DNA of 33,954 nucleotides from an uncultured Bacilli bacterium (GTDB taxonomy: Bacteria; Bacillota_I; Bacilli_A; RF39; UBA660), in NCBI GenBank assembly GCA_934098345.1, contig CAKONX010000004.1:1-33954 (forward strand), written 5' to 3'. The translations under genes and the position numbers were made by a program. Under the pieces are notes generated by a model that was not told where the DNA came from, ran no database searches, and saw nothing but the letters and a program-made list of their open reading frames with translations. Shown here piece after piece: positions 15,768 through 24,000 of this stretch; within the stretch, counting starts at the first letter, position 1, and the number at the start of each line of letters is the position of its first letter.

Positions 15768-16892
15768 ATGAAAAAGATAATTCTATTAATTATGTTATTA
15801 ATTCCATTTAATGTATTTGCTTTAGAAACAAGTGCAAAATCTAGTATTTTAATTGAACAGTCAACTGGAACAATTATAAGTGAGGAAGAAAGTCATACAA
15901 GACTCCCAATGGCAAGTATGACCAAAATGATGACTCTTCTAATTATTATGGAAAATATTGAATCAGGAAAAATAAAACTAGATGATATGGTTCCAATAAG
16001 TGAAAACGCTGCATCCATGGGTGGAAGTCAAGTATATTTAAGTGCTAATACAACAATGAAACTTGATACTTTACTAAAATCCATTTGTATTGCTTCAGCA
16101 AATGATGCAACTTATGCAATAGCCGAATATATAGCCGGTACAAGTGATGCTTTTGTTAAACTTATGAATGAAAAAGCTAAAGAGCTTGGCTTAAAAGATA
16201 CAAACTTTGAAAATGTTCATGGATTAGATTCAGATAATCATTTTTCTTCAGCTTATGATATGGCATTTATTGCTAAAGAACTTTTAAATCATCCTAAAAT
16301 TCTTGAATATTCAAGCATATATGAGGATTATATAACTCATCCAAATGGAACAAATACATGGATTGTAAATACTAACAAACTTCTAAATTATTATGAAGGA
16401 TTAGATGGACTAAAAACAGGTTACACAACAAAAAGTGGATACTGTATAACTGCAACTGCTAAAAGAAATAATATGCGACTTATAAGTGTTGTTATGGGTG
16501 AAGAAAATAATAAAATAAGAAATCAAGACACAATTGCTTTATTAAATTATGGATTTTCAAATTTTAAAATTGAAACTATTTTAAAAAGTGATGCTGATTT
16601 AGGTAAAATACATATAAAATCTGGTAAAAGTGAATATGCTAAATTAAAACTTATGAATGATGCTGTTGATCTTGTTAATATATTAGAACAAAATAAATAT
16701 AACTATAAAATAACTAAAGATAAGGTAAGTGCTCCATTAAAAGTTGGGGATAAAGTAGGAACTTTAAGCATTTATGCTAATGATATAAAAATAAAAGATT
16801 ATGATTTAACCATTGATAGAGATATAAAAAAAGCTGGATACTTTGATTACTTAAAAAGGAATATAAAATATTTTATGAGAGGATATTATTAA
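15768..16892 (+). CDS. D-Ala-D-Ala carboxypeptidase (peptidase S11, DacF/PBP5-like)
   Basis: 374 aa, signal peptide 1-18 (ending VFA). All three motifs are intact: SMTK (Ser50-Lys53), SAN (110-112, in SANDAT) and KTG (216-218, in LKTGYT). The C-terminal beta domain (about 265-350) ends in a basic amphipathic tail (KKAGYFDYLKRNIKYFMRGYY) of the kind that binds the membrane. In contrast to the enzyme at 11571, the SxN motif is canonical, so this copy is the better candidate for the main housekeeping carboxypeptidase. SD AGGTGAAG. The stop codon is part of its terminator hairpin. Confidence 0.95.
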   Translation: MKKIILLIMLLIPFNVFALETSAKSSILIEQSTGTIISEEESHTRLPMASMTKMMTLLIIMENIESGKIKLDDMVPISENAASMGGSQVYLSANTTMKLDTLLKSICIASANDATYAIAEYIAGTSDAFVKLMNEKAKELGLKDTNFENVHGLDSDNHFSSAYDMAFIAKELLNHPKILEYSSIYEDYITHPNGTNTWIVNTNKLLNYYEGLDGLKTGYTTKSGYCITATAKRNNMRLISVVMGEENNKIRNQDTIALLNYGFSNFKIETILKSDADLGKIHIKSGKSEYAKLKLMNDAVDLVNILEQNKYNYKITKDKVSAPLKVGDKVGTLSIYANDIKIKDYDLTIDRDIKKAGYFDYLKRNIKYFMRGYY

Positions 16893-16918
16893 TCTACAAT
16901 TTTGTAGATTTTTTTTTT
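16891..16918 (+). terminator. Terminator of the S11 gene, stop codon in arm
   Basis: AATCTACA-ATTT-TGTAGATT, an 8-bp stem, followed by eight T. The last two bases of the stop TAA (16890-16892) begin the stem. Confidence 0.9.
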
Positions 16919-16927
16919 GACTATACA

Positions 16928-16936
16928 TGGTATAAT
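16928..16936 (+). promoter_or_regulatory. Extended -10 promoter of the RDD-nfnAB operon
   Basis: TGGTATAAT with no good -35; the TTGACT at 16917 is only 8 bases away. The predicted start (~16943) coincides with the SD AAGGGAGA. Confidence 0.6.
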
Positions 16937-16955
16937 ACTGATAAGGGAGATGCTT

Positions 16956-17597
16956 ATGAATAGATACATATATAGAAGAATATCTGCATTTTTAATTGAT
17001 ATGTTTTTAGTTGTATTAGTTGCAACATTGTTTTCAGGAATAAAATACATGAATCCTTTAATGGATAATTATGAAGAGGCATATTCTGAATACTCAACTA
17101 TTTATAAAGAATCAAGTTCAGATTTATTAAAAAGTACTACTTTTAGTGAAATAAATAAATTTGCCAAAAAAATAGGTAAAGCAATTTATAAACTTGATTT
17201 AACAACATCATTAACTAATTTTTATTATTTAGTTTTCTACTTTTTGTATTTTGTTGTTTTTGCCTATTTTACAGATGGTCAAACTATTGGAAAGAGAATG
17301 TTTAAATTAAGAGTAGTTGGTAATGATGGAAAAAAAGTAAAATTTTCATCTTTATTCTTAAGAGGATTAGTAAGTGGAAATACTTTATTTATAGGGGTTA
17401 ATATAATGGTTATTATAGAACTTTTATGTTTATTACTTCCTCAAAATGAAATATATATTTATGCTACGGCTATTGTAAGCATGATATCTTATATAATAGA
17501 AATAATTGCTTTAGTTTTATTATTTACAAAAAGTCACCGTTCTTTAGATGACTACGTTGGTAAAACAAAAGTAGTAGATGAGGTAAACTATGTATAA
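16956..17597 (+). CDS. RDD-family membrane protein
   Basis: 213 aa from ATG 16956 (SD AAGGGAGA five bases upstream). Starts further upstream would lie in the promoter. The N-terminal RR (RYIYRRISAFLIDMF) with Asp in the first helix is the RDD signature. Three or four membrane helices follow, with the conserved DGQTIGKRMFKLRVV loop between helices 2 and 3 and an RSLDDYVGKTKVV end. RDD proteins are of mixed or unknown function; some affect ion exchange. It is the first gene of the long operon and overlaps nfnA by 8 bases. Confidence 0.9.
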   Translation: MNRYIYRRISAFLIDMFLVVLVATLFSGIKYMNPLMDNYEEAYSEYSTIYKESSSDLLKSTTFSEINKFAKKIGKAIYKLDLTTSLTNFYYLVFYFLYFVVFAYFTDGQTIGKRMFKLRVVGNDGKKVKFSSLFLRGLVSGNTLFIGVNIMVIIELLCLLLPQNEIYIYATAIVSMISYIIEIIALVLLFTKSHRSLDDYVGKTKVVDEVNYV

Positions 17598-18426
17598 AAT
17601 AATTGAAAATGTGAGTATTAGTAAAAATGTATTTAAAATCACGATTGAAAATGAAAACATTGCAACTCATTTTATTCCTGGAGAATTTGTAGTTGTAATG
17701 CCTGATGAAACAAGTGAAAAAATACCTTTAACAATTTATAAAGTTGATGGAAAAAATGTAACTTTAATTTATCAAGTTGTTGGTAAAACAACACATGATT
17801 TATCTTTAAAACAAGATTACATATATTCAGTTTTAGGACCACTTGGTAATCCATCATTAATCCTGAATTTAGAAGCAAAAAAAGTATTATTTGTTGCTGG
17901 TGGTGTAGGAATAGCTCCGATTATACCTCAAGCAGTTGAGTTAAAAAAACGTGGTGTTGAAGTAGATTTAATATATGGAATGAAAACAATTGATAATTTA
18001 ATCTTAAAAGAAGATATAGATACTTATTTTGACAATGCTTTAATTGTAACAGAAGATAATTCTGCTGATCATATTGGACTTGTAACCGATTATATAGATG
18101 ATAAGAATTATGATTTTATCATAACTATTGGGCCAGTAAGAATGATGAAAAGTGTTACTGAAATGGCTGAAAGTTTAAAAATACCTTCTATAGTAAGTAT
18201 GAATCCAATAATGATAGATGGAACTGGAATGTGTGGATCTTGTAGAATAAATTATAATGGAAGAGTTGCTTATACATGTATAGATGGACCAGAATTTATT
18301 GGGGCAAAAGTTGATTTTGATTCTTTAATAAAAAGAATGGACATGTATAGGGATGAAGAGAAAAGAGCTTACTTAAAAGAAATAGAAGGCGAATCTTTCC
18401 ATGGAGGATGTGGTAACTGTGAATAA
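17590..18426 (+). CDS. nfnA: NfnA: FAD/NAD and [2Fe-2S] subunit of electron-bifurcating transhydrogenase
   Basis: 278 aa. FNR-like FAD domain (about 1-95, with IPLTIYKV), NAD-binding domain starting VLFVAGGVGIAPIIPQ (about 98-113), and a C-terminal [2Fe-2S] binding region DGTGMCGSCR...C (about residues 212-232, three Cys plus the Asp). With NfnB it forms a soluble complex that couples NADH and reduced ferredoxin to NADP+ reduction. The same fold occurs in PyrK of dihydroorotate dehydrogenase, but no pyrD is present and the gene behind is the glutamate-synthase-like partner, so NfnA is preferred. It is translationally coupled on both sides (8-base overlaps), pointing to a 1:1 complex. Confidence 0.9.
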   Translation: MYKIIENVSISKNVFKITIENENIATHFIPGEFVVVMPDETSEKIPLTIYKVDGKNVTLIYQVVGKTTHDLSLKQDYIYSVLGPLGNPSLILNLEAKKVLFVAGGVGIAPIIPQAVELKKRGVEVDLIYGMKTIDNLILKEDIDTYFDNALIVTEDNSADHIGLVTDYIDDKNYDFIITIGPVRMMKSVTEMAESLKIPSIVSMNPIMIDGTGMCGSCRINYNGRVAYTCIDGPEFIGAKVDFDSLIKRMDMYRDEEKRAYLKEIEGESFHGGCGNCE

Positions 18427-19663
18427 ACTAGATTTTTCAGAAGTAAAAAAAGATATTGATTTAACTACTGCACAAAATTTAAGTGAAAGATGCTTAGACT
18501 GTAAAAATCCAAGATGTGTTTATGGTTGTCCTTTAGGTATAAATATTCCTGAATTTATATTCTTAATTAAAGAAGGTAAATATGAAGAAGCATACGAAAA
18601 AATAAGTGAAAAAAGCGTTATGCCAGAAGTGTGCGGAAGAGTTTGTCCTCAAGAAAAAACATGTCAAGCAAGATGCATTCGTGGACTTAATGGTGAAAGT
18701 GTAAGAATAGGTGATTTAGAAAGATTTGCAAGTAACTATAAAAAAGAAATTACCAATATTAAGGAAAATGGTAAAAAAGTTGCTGTTATTGGAAGTGGAC
18801 CAGCTTCCTTATCATGTGCATATCATTTAAGAAGAGCTGGTTTTAAAGTTATGGTATTTGAAGCAAGTCATAAATACGGTGGTGTTTTAACTTATGGAAT
18901 ACCAAACTTTAGATTACCTAAAGATATAGTTAATAATATTATTTCAAAACTTGAGCATATGGGAGTCATTTTTAAAAATGATACTTTAGTTGGGAAAACA
19001 ATAACTATAAAAGAATTAAAAAAAGAGTTTGATTATATATTTATTGGTACAGGAGCAGGTGTCCCTAAAACTTTAGATATTGAAGGTATAATGGCAAAAA
19101 ATGTTATGAGTGCTAATGAACTTTTAACAAGAATTAATCTTATGAATGCACCACTTTCTGATACTCCATTAAATATACCAAAAAAGGCAATTGTTATCGG
19201 TGGTGGAAATGTTGCATGTGATGCCGCAAGATGTTTAGTTCGTTTAGGAGCTTATGTAACAGTTTGCTATAGAAAAGATGAAAGTAATTTAAAAATGCGC
19301 CAAGAAGAATATGAACATGCTTTAAAAGAAGGCGTTAGTTTTGAATTTGAAATGGTACCTAAAGAAATAAAATATGATGAAGATTATTCAGTAAAAAGTG
19401 TTGTATTTACATGTAATGATGAGAAAAAAGAACTTAAGTGCGATAGCCTTATAATCGCTATAGGAACAACTCATAATGATATTATTTTAAGATCAAGTAA
19501 TATAAAAACTGATGAAAATTATCAAATTATTACCAAAGAATCTATGACAAGTGATAAAATAATATTTGCAGGTGGAGATGTAATACGTGGAAATGCAACT
19601 GTAATAGATGCTTTAAGTGATGGCTTAAGTGCAGCTAATAAAATAATTGAAATATCAAAATAA
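18419..19663 (+). CDS. nfnB: NfnB: glutamate-synthase-small-subunit-like partner of NfnA
   Basis: 414 aa if started at GTG 18419, with GGAGG 11 bases upstream. The ATG at 18401 adds six residues but has no SD. N-terminal cysteine-rich part (CLDCKNPRCVYGCP, then VCGRVCPQEKTC and CIRG) carries two [4Fe-4S] clusters. Two nucleotide-binding Rossmann motifs follow, GSGPASLSCA (FAD) and GGGNVACDAA (NADPH), then an FAD end motif FAGGDVIRGNATVIDA. This is the GltD-like architecture without a large glutamate synthase subunit nearby, typical of NfnB. Together with NfnA it balances NADH, NADPH and ferredoxin in fermenting anaerobes, so the host is probably an anaerobe. Confidence 0.92.
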   Translation: MNKLDFSEVKKDIDLTTAQNLSERCLDCKNPRCVYGCPLGINIPEFIFLIKEGKYEEAYEKISEKSVMPEVCGRVCPQEKTCQARCIRGLNGESVRIGDLERFASNYKKEITNIKENGKKVAVIGSGPASLSCAYHLRRAGFKVMVFEASHKYGGVLTYGIPNFRLPKDIVNNIISKLEHMGVIFKNDTLVGKTITIKELKKEFDYIFIGTGAGVPKTLDIEGIMAKNVMSANELLTRINLMNAPLSDTPLNIPKKAIVIGGGNVACDAARCLVRLGAYVTVCYRKDESNLKMRQEEYEHALKEGVSFEFEMVPKEIKYDEDYSVKSVVFTCNDEKKELKCDSLIIAIGTTHNDIILRSSNIKTDENYQIITKESMTSDKIIFAGGDVIRGNATVIDALSDGLSAANKIIEISK

Positions 19664-19677
19664 AAGGAAGTGTAGTA

Positions 19678-20259
19678 ATGAATAAAAAAAGCATAGTAAT
19701 TTTTCTTGTTATAGCTTTATTTATTGTTATATCAAGTTATTTAACTGGAAAAAATACTAAAGTAGAAACTGATTATTTAAAAGGAAAATACAATATTGAA
19801 ATAAAAATAAAAGATTATGGTGTAATAGACGCTACATTAGATGCTGATAATACACCAATTACCGTTACTAATTTTATTGATTTAGTAAAAAGTGGTTATT
19901 ATAATGGTTTAAAATTTCATCGAATAATAAATGGATTCATGATGCAAGGCGGTGAAGGAGCAAGTAAAAAAACAATTAAAGGTGAATTTTCTAATAATGG
20001 AATAAATAACAAAATAAGTCATGTTCGTGGAACAATATCAATGGCTAGAAGTTCAGCTCCAGATTCAGCATCAACTCAATTCTTTATAGTTCAAAGTGAT
20101 TCAACATATCTTGATGGAAACTATGCAGCTTTTGGAACAGTAACTAAAGGTATGGACGTAGTTGACAAAGTTTGTGAATTTGCTATAGTTGAAGATGATA
20201 ATGGAACAGTAAGTGAAGAAAATCAACCAATAATAGAATATATTAAAGTTATTGACTAG
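19678..20259 (+). CDS. Membrane-anchored cyclophilin-type peptidyl-prolyl isomerase
   Basis: 193 aa. One N-terminal hydrophobic segment (about 7-22) anchors or exports it; it lacks an obvious lipobox Cys. The cyclophilin core holds FHRIINGFMMQGG (catalytic Arg in FHR), SASTQFFIVQSD (Gln) and YAAFGTVTKGMDVVDKV. It catalyses cis-trans isomerisation of X-Pro bonds, here probably in exported proteins. SD AAGGAAG, 14 bases after nfnB, in the same operon. Confidence 0.92.
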   Translation: MNKKSIVIFLVIALFIVISSYLTGKNTKVETDYLKGKYNIEIKIKDYGVIDATLDADNTPITVTNFIDLVKSGYYNGLKFHRIINGFMMQGGEGASKKTIKGEFSNNGINNKISHVRGTISMARSSAPDSASTQFFIVQSDSTYLDGNYAAFGTVTKGMDVVDKVCEFAIVEDDNGTVSEENQPIIEYIKVID

Positions 20260-20271
20260 GAGGGGAAAAAC

Positions 20272-22125
20272 ATGAAAAAGATACTTAATAAAGAAGTCTT
20301 ATCTTATGTAATAATGTTTATGTCATTTTTCTCAATTTGTATATTTACTAACATTTTTACAAGAGATTTAATTAATATGAATAGTTATGGTTTTAATCAT
20401 GCACGTTTTCATATACTTTGGATGTTATTTTCTTTTTCATGGATATCCTTATTTTTAGGAATACTTTATTTAATACCTAAAAAATATAAATATAATGTCT
20501 TTATAATTATGAATTTAATTATAGATATGTTGTTCTTTTCTCAAATATGTTATGTTCAATCACTAGGTAAATTTATGATTTTTTCTGATCTATTTGTAGC
20601 TGGTGAAGGCTTACAATATGTTCATTCTATTTTTGCTAATATGAGTATTGGAATGATTCTAACAATTATATTTACTTTTATTTGTATGATTATTGTAAAA
20701 ATATTAAATAGAAAAGAAGAGACTTTAGAAGAAGAAAAGAAACCAAAATTAGTGCCTATATTAATTTTTGCAAGTTTAATACTAGTATTTAGAGTAAGTG
20801 CTTACATTTCTTTAGGAAGCAATAAAGGAGTAAGTGCATGGGAAGAAAACTATAATGCCAAAAGTATTTACTTAAATTATACAAGTCCAAATGCAGCAAT
20901 GTTTATAAGTGGATTTTATGAATACAATGTAAGAGCAGTTTATAAATATTTTTATAACCTTTTAACTCTAGATAAAACAGCTTTAAAAAATAAAATTGAT
21001 GAATATAATAATATTTATGGAACCGAATTAAAAGATAATGATTATACTGGAATATTTAAAGGTAAAAATGTTATATATGTAATGATGGAAAGTGTTGATT
21101 CTTGGGTTGTTGATGAAGAAACTATGCCAACTTTATATAAATTGAAAGAAACTGGTTTAAACTTTACAAATAGATATTCACCATTCTTTAATGGAGGTCA
21201 AACAATTAATTCAGAGTTTGCGTGTAATACAGGATTATATGCTATAAGTGATAAAGAAACTATATATGATAAAACGGATATTAATTATCCATATAGTATT
21301 GCTAATATGTTAAAGAAAAATGGATATAAAGCAGCATCATTTCATGCTAATACTAAAACATTTTATAGTCGAGGGGAATTTCATAAAAGACTAGGTTATA
21401 ATATTCATTATTCAGCATCAGATATGCAAAAAAGTGGCTTACTTGATGAAAACACTAATTACTTCAGTGACTATAACTTCATAAGTGATGATTATCTCTT
21501 CAGCTTAATGACAGATAAAGACCCATTTTTCTCATTTTTTACAACTTATTCAGGTCATCTTGAATATAGTGTAAATAATAAAGTTTATAAATCTATTAAA
21601 AATAAAAAGTTAGATAGAAAAAAATATTCTGAAGAAGAATATGTTTATAGAACTTTAGTAAATGATACTGATAATGCTATAAAAAAACTACTTGAATCTT
21701 TAGAAAAGAAAAAACTTCTAGATAAAACGGTTTTAGTCTTTGTAAGTGATCATTATGTATACGGATATTCTGATACTAATTATGTAGCTATGAAGAAAAA
21801 TAAAATAAATGATCGAAAAGAATTACAAAATACACCATTTATAATTTGGTCAAAAGATATAAAACATAAAGATATTGATACTATTTTGGATACTGCCGAT
21901 ATATTACCAACACTTTTAAATATGTTAGATATCAAATATGATCCAAAAAATTATATTGGTGATGATGTATTCTCAACAAGTCATGATAACTTTGTATGGT
22001 TTTCCGATGGAACATTTATTAAAAGTTCAAGTACTGATCAAAGTGATGAATCAATACTTACAAAAGTAAATTATAATATAAATAAAAATAGAGATATTCT
22101 ATTAACAAATTATTATGGGAAGTAG
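20272..22125 (+). CDS. LTA-synthase-like sulfatase-fold membrane enzyme
   Basis: 617 aa. Five N-terminal membrane helices (to about residue 185), then an extracellular alkaline-phosphatase/sulfatase-type domain. Motifs: VIYVMMES (metal-binding Glu), FNGGQTINSEFACNTGLY (Thr nucleophile), AASFHANT, and FVSDHYVYGY (metal-binding Asp-His). This is the LtaS/YfnI/YqgS plan. Such enzymes transfer glycerol-phosphate from phosphatidylglycerol to make lipoteichoic acid. Relatives transfer other phospho-groups, so the exact product is open. 12 bases after the cyclophilin gene with SD AGGAGGGG. The coupling of wall polymer synthesis to redox genes in one operon is probably due to genome compaction. Confidence 0.9.
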   Translation: MKKILNKEVLSYVIMFMSFFSICIFTNIFTRDLINMNSYGFNHARFHILWMLFSFSWISLFLGILYLIPKKYKYNVFIIMNLIIDMLFFSQICYVQSLGKFMIFSDLFVAGEGLQYVHSIFANMSIGMILTIIFTFICMIIVKILNRKEETLEEEKKPKLVPILIFASLILVFRVSAYISLGSNKGVSAWEENYNAKSIYLNYTSPNAAMFISGFYEYNVRAVYKYFYNLLTLDKTALKNKIDEYNNIYGTELKDNDYTGIFKGKNVIYVMMESVDSWVVDEETMPTLYKLKETGLNFTNRYSPFFNGGQTINSEFACNTGLYAISDKETIYDKTDINYPYSIANMLKKNGYKAASFHANTKTFYSRGEFHKRLGYNIHYSASDMQKSGLLDENTNYFSDYNFISDDYLFSLMTDKDPFFSFFTTYSGHLEYSVNNKVYKSIKNKKLDRKKYSEEEYVYRTLVNDTDNAIKKLLESLEKKKLLDKTVLVFVSDHYVYGYSDTNYVAMKKNKINDRKELQNTPFIIWSKDIKHKDIDTILDTADILPTLLNMLDIKYDPKNYIGDDVFSTSHDNFVWFSDGTFIKSSSTDQSDESILTKVNYNINKNRDILLTNYYGK

Positions 22126-22132
22126 GTAAAAT

Positions 22133-22738
22133 ATGAAAAATACTAAAGAAATAATATTATTCTATGATGAATTAAAAGAATTTGATTTAAATGAAATTGC
22201 TAAAGAAATATTAAGCAGATACGAATTTTTAGAAGAACCAGTAATAGTTCCTAAAAATGAACAAGATAAAAAGTTTCTAGTTGTTTTCAATAAATATCCA
22301 GATTTACAAATAGAAATTAATGAAAGCAATGTTTTAATTGTTATGAGACATAATCACTTTAATGAACTAAATTCCATTGTTTTTGATGTGGTTGATGCTT
22401 TTGATGGAATAGGTATATCTTTCTCAAGAATTGGATACATTTCTTCTAACTTTGAATCTCCTTTAAAAATTGAAGCAGCTAAAAAGAAATATTTAAAAGA
22501 AGAAGAATTTAAAGATGTTTTAGAATTAAATTTAAGTTGGTATAGAAAAATAGATTTCAATTCTTCATATATTAACTGTTGGGAAAGAGTCATAACAGAT
22601 ACAGTTCATTTTAAAGATTTACTTTTACAATATGATATAAATACACCAGTAGGAGAAAAAGTAAATATTGATATGAAATTTATTAAAGAATTTTTTAAGA
22701 CTTCAGATGATTATATAGATTCGAGAATTGATTTATGA
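22133..22738 (+). CDS. Hypothetical protein, 201 aa
   Basis: Soluble, mixed alpha/beta, with charged helices and a strand-rich centre (LQIEINESNVLIVMRHNHF, then FDGIGISFSRIGYI). The overall plan slightly recalls the TIGR04255-type proteins of unknown function, but I cannot claim membership. It lies 7 bases after the LTA-synthase-like gene and its TGA overlaps the ATG of the VanZ-like gene (ATGA), so it is a true member of the operon. Function unknown. Confidence 0.75.
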   Translation: MKNTKEIILFYDELKEFDLNEIAKEILSRYEFLEEPVIVPKNEQDKKFLVVFNKYPDLQIEINESNVLIVMRHNHFNELNSIVFDVVDAFDGIGISFSRIGYISSNFESPLKIEAAKKKYLKEEEFKDVLELNLSWYRKIDFNSSYINCWERVITDTVHFKDLLLQYDINTPVGEKVNIDMKFIKEFFKTSDDYIDSRIDL

Positions 22739-23175
22739 TAAAAAGAGTAGTTTCAGTTTCTTTAGTAATTATATGGATGCTACTTATATTTTCTTTTTCA
22801 AATAAAACTGGAGAAAATTCTAAAAGTAAATCAGATATAATTGTTAACTATATAAGTGATGTTTTAAAAATAAAAGAAGAAAATAAAGAAGAACTTACTT
22901 TTCCAGTAAGAAAATGTGCTCATTTTTTTGTTTACTTTGTTTTAGCTTTATTAATATCAATTTGTCTTTATACATTTGATGTAAAGCTAAAAGATATAAT
23001 AATTATTACTTCAATAATATGTTTTATGTATGCTTGCAGTGATGAAATACATCAATATTTTGTTAAAAATAGAAGTGCTAAAATAAGTGATGTTTTATTA
23101 GACTCAAGTGCATCTTTTATAGGTGCTTATGTATATTCTTTAATTCATAGGAGACTTTATGAAAAGAATAAGTAG
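22735..23175 (+). CDS. VanZ-like family membrane protein
   Basis: 146 aa with four membrane helices. Family motifs are visible: IFSFSNKTG after helix 1, RKCAHFFVYFVLAL (about 60-73) and SDEIHQYFVKNRSAKISDVLLDSSASFIG (split over residues about 102-130). VanZ-like proteins lower sensitivity to some glycopeptides and lipoglycopeptides in other bacteria; the biochemical role is not settled. It sits in an envelope-related operon and overlaps both neighbours (4 bases upstream, 17 downstream). Confidence 0.88.
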   Translation: MIKRVVSVSLVIIWMLLIFSFSNKTGENSKSKSDIIVNYISDVLKIKEENKEELTFPVRKCAHFFVYFVLALLISICLYTFDVKLKDIIIITSIICFMYACSDEIHQYFVKNRSAKISDVLLDSSASFIGAYVYSLIHRRLYEKNK

Positions 23176-23713
23176 TTATTTATATGCATTTTTATTAAGT
23201 ATAACTGTCGTATTTAGTTTATTTTCGTTAACAGTTTTATCTAAAAATTTTGTTTTAAAAGTTATAGATAAAAGTAACTATATAAATGTCATTAATGAAT
23301 CAACTGGAGTTTCAAAAAAAGAAGTAAAAAAAGACTTAAATAAATATGTAACAAATAAATATCAAAAGTTAAATTTAAAAGATAAAGAATATAATAAATA
23401 TATTAATTTTATGAATATAGATAATGGAAAAAATATAACTTATATTATTTATTTAATAACAATATTACTAATTATGTTTACTGGAAATATATTTAATAAA
23501 ACAAAAAAGAAACATGATATAAAAAGTATTTTATTAATAAGTTCAATTATATTAATAATAGTATATGGTCTAATATACATACTATTTAATAGTTCATTTA
23601 TTTTAAATAAAATAGTTTACACATTTGATCATTATATATTATTTATAGCTGTACTTTTTCTTATAGCTCCTATATTTTTAAAGGTATTTTCTCACTTAAT
23701 AACTGAAGTATAA
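23159..23713 (+). CDS. Small membrane protein, unknown
   Basis: 184 aa with four predicted membrane helices (about 10-30, 95-112, 120-142, 157-177). A basic soluble loop of ~60 residues after the first helix has the pattern GVSKKEVKKDLNKYV. I recognise no family with confidence; the layout slightly recalls DUF1461-type proteins. It starts inside the VanZ-like gene behind AGGAG. Confidence 0.75.
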   Translation: MKRISSYLYAFLLSITVVFSLFSLTVLSKNFVLKVIDKSNYINVINESTGVSKKEVKKDLNKYVTNKYQKLNLKDKEYNKYINFMNIDNGKNITYIIYLITILLIMFTGNIFNKTKKKHDIKSILLISSIILIIVYGLIYILFNSSFILNKIVYTFDHYILFIAVLFLIAPIFLKVFSHLITEV

Positions 23714-23752
23714 AAATTAATCTTTATGGGACAATATAATTGTGGTGATTAT

Positions 23753-23989
23753 ATGTCTAATATGGATGAAAATTATATATACTACGTAGTTAGTAAAAAT
23801 TTAAAAAGGATAAGAAAAGAGAAAAAGCTTACTCAACAACAATTAGCAGATTTAAGTAACTATTCAGTAGGATTTATTATGAATATTGAAAGTGAAAAAT
23901 ATTACCAAACATTTTCTTTAGGAACTTTATGGCAATTTAGCAAAGTTTTAGATGTTGATGTACGAGAATTCTTTAAACCACTAGATTAA
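23753..23989 (+). CDS. Small XRE-family helix-turn-helix regulator
   Basis: 78 aa starting at ATG 23753, chosen because GGTGAT (23744-23749) is at the right distance; the ATG at 23726 has none. Almost the whole protein is one Cro/CI-type HTH domain: LKRIRKEKKLTQQQLADLSN, then SVGFIMNIE and LWQFSKVLDVDVREFF. There is no extra ligand or dimerisation domain. It could control the operon it closes, or the adjacent minus-strand sigK; neither is shown. A TATAAT at 23735-23740 could give a separate short transcript. Its stop codon lies in the centre of a shared palindromic terminator. Confidence 0.88.
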   Translation: MSNMDENYIYYVVSKNLKRIRKEKKLTQQQLADLSNYSVGFIMNIESEKYYQTFSLGTLWQFSKVLDVDVREFFKPLD

Positions 23990-24000
23990 TCTAGTGGTTT
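23975..24000. terminator. Perfect palindromic bidirectional terminator between the XRE gene and sigK
   Basis: A 26-base perfect palindrome, left half AAACCACTAGATT. The XRE stop TAA (23987-23989) is at its centre and the sigK stop begins at its last base. T-tracts on both sides are short. Confidence 0.75.

Noticed and set aside
16917..16936. TTGACT as -35 for the TATAAT of the RDD operon
   Set aside because: The spacer is only 8 bp; it is probably just the end of the terminator T-tract.
16917..16955. Upstream start (TTG 16917) for the RDD protein
   Set aside because: It would lie in the terminator/promoter; ATG 16956 has an SD and matches the RDD N-terminus.
17590..18426. PyrK (dihydroorotate dehydrogenase electron-transfer subunit)
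   Set aside because: Same fold, but no pyr genes are nearby and the next gene is the GltD/NfnB-type partner.
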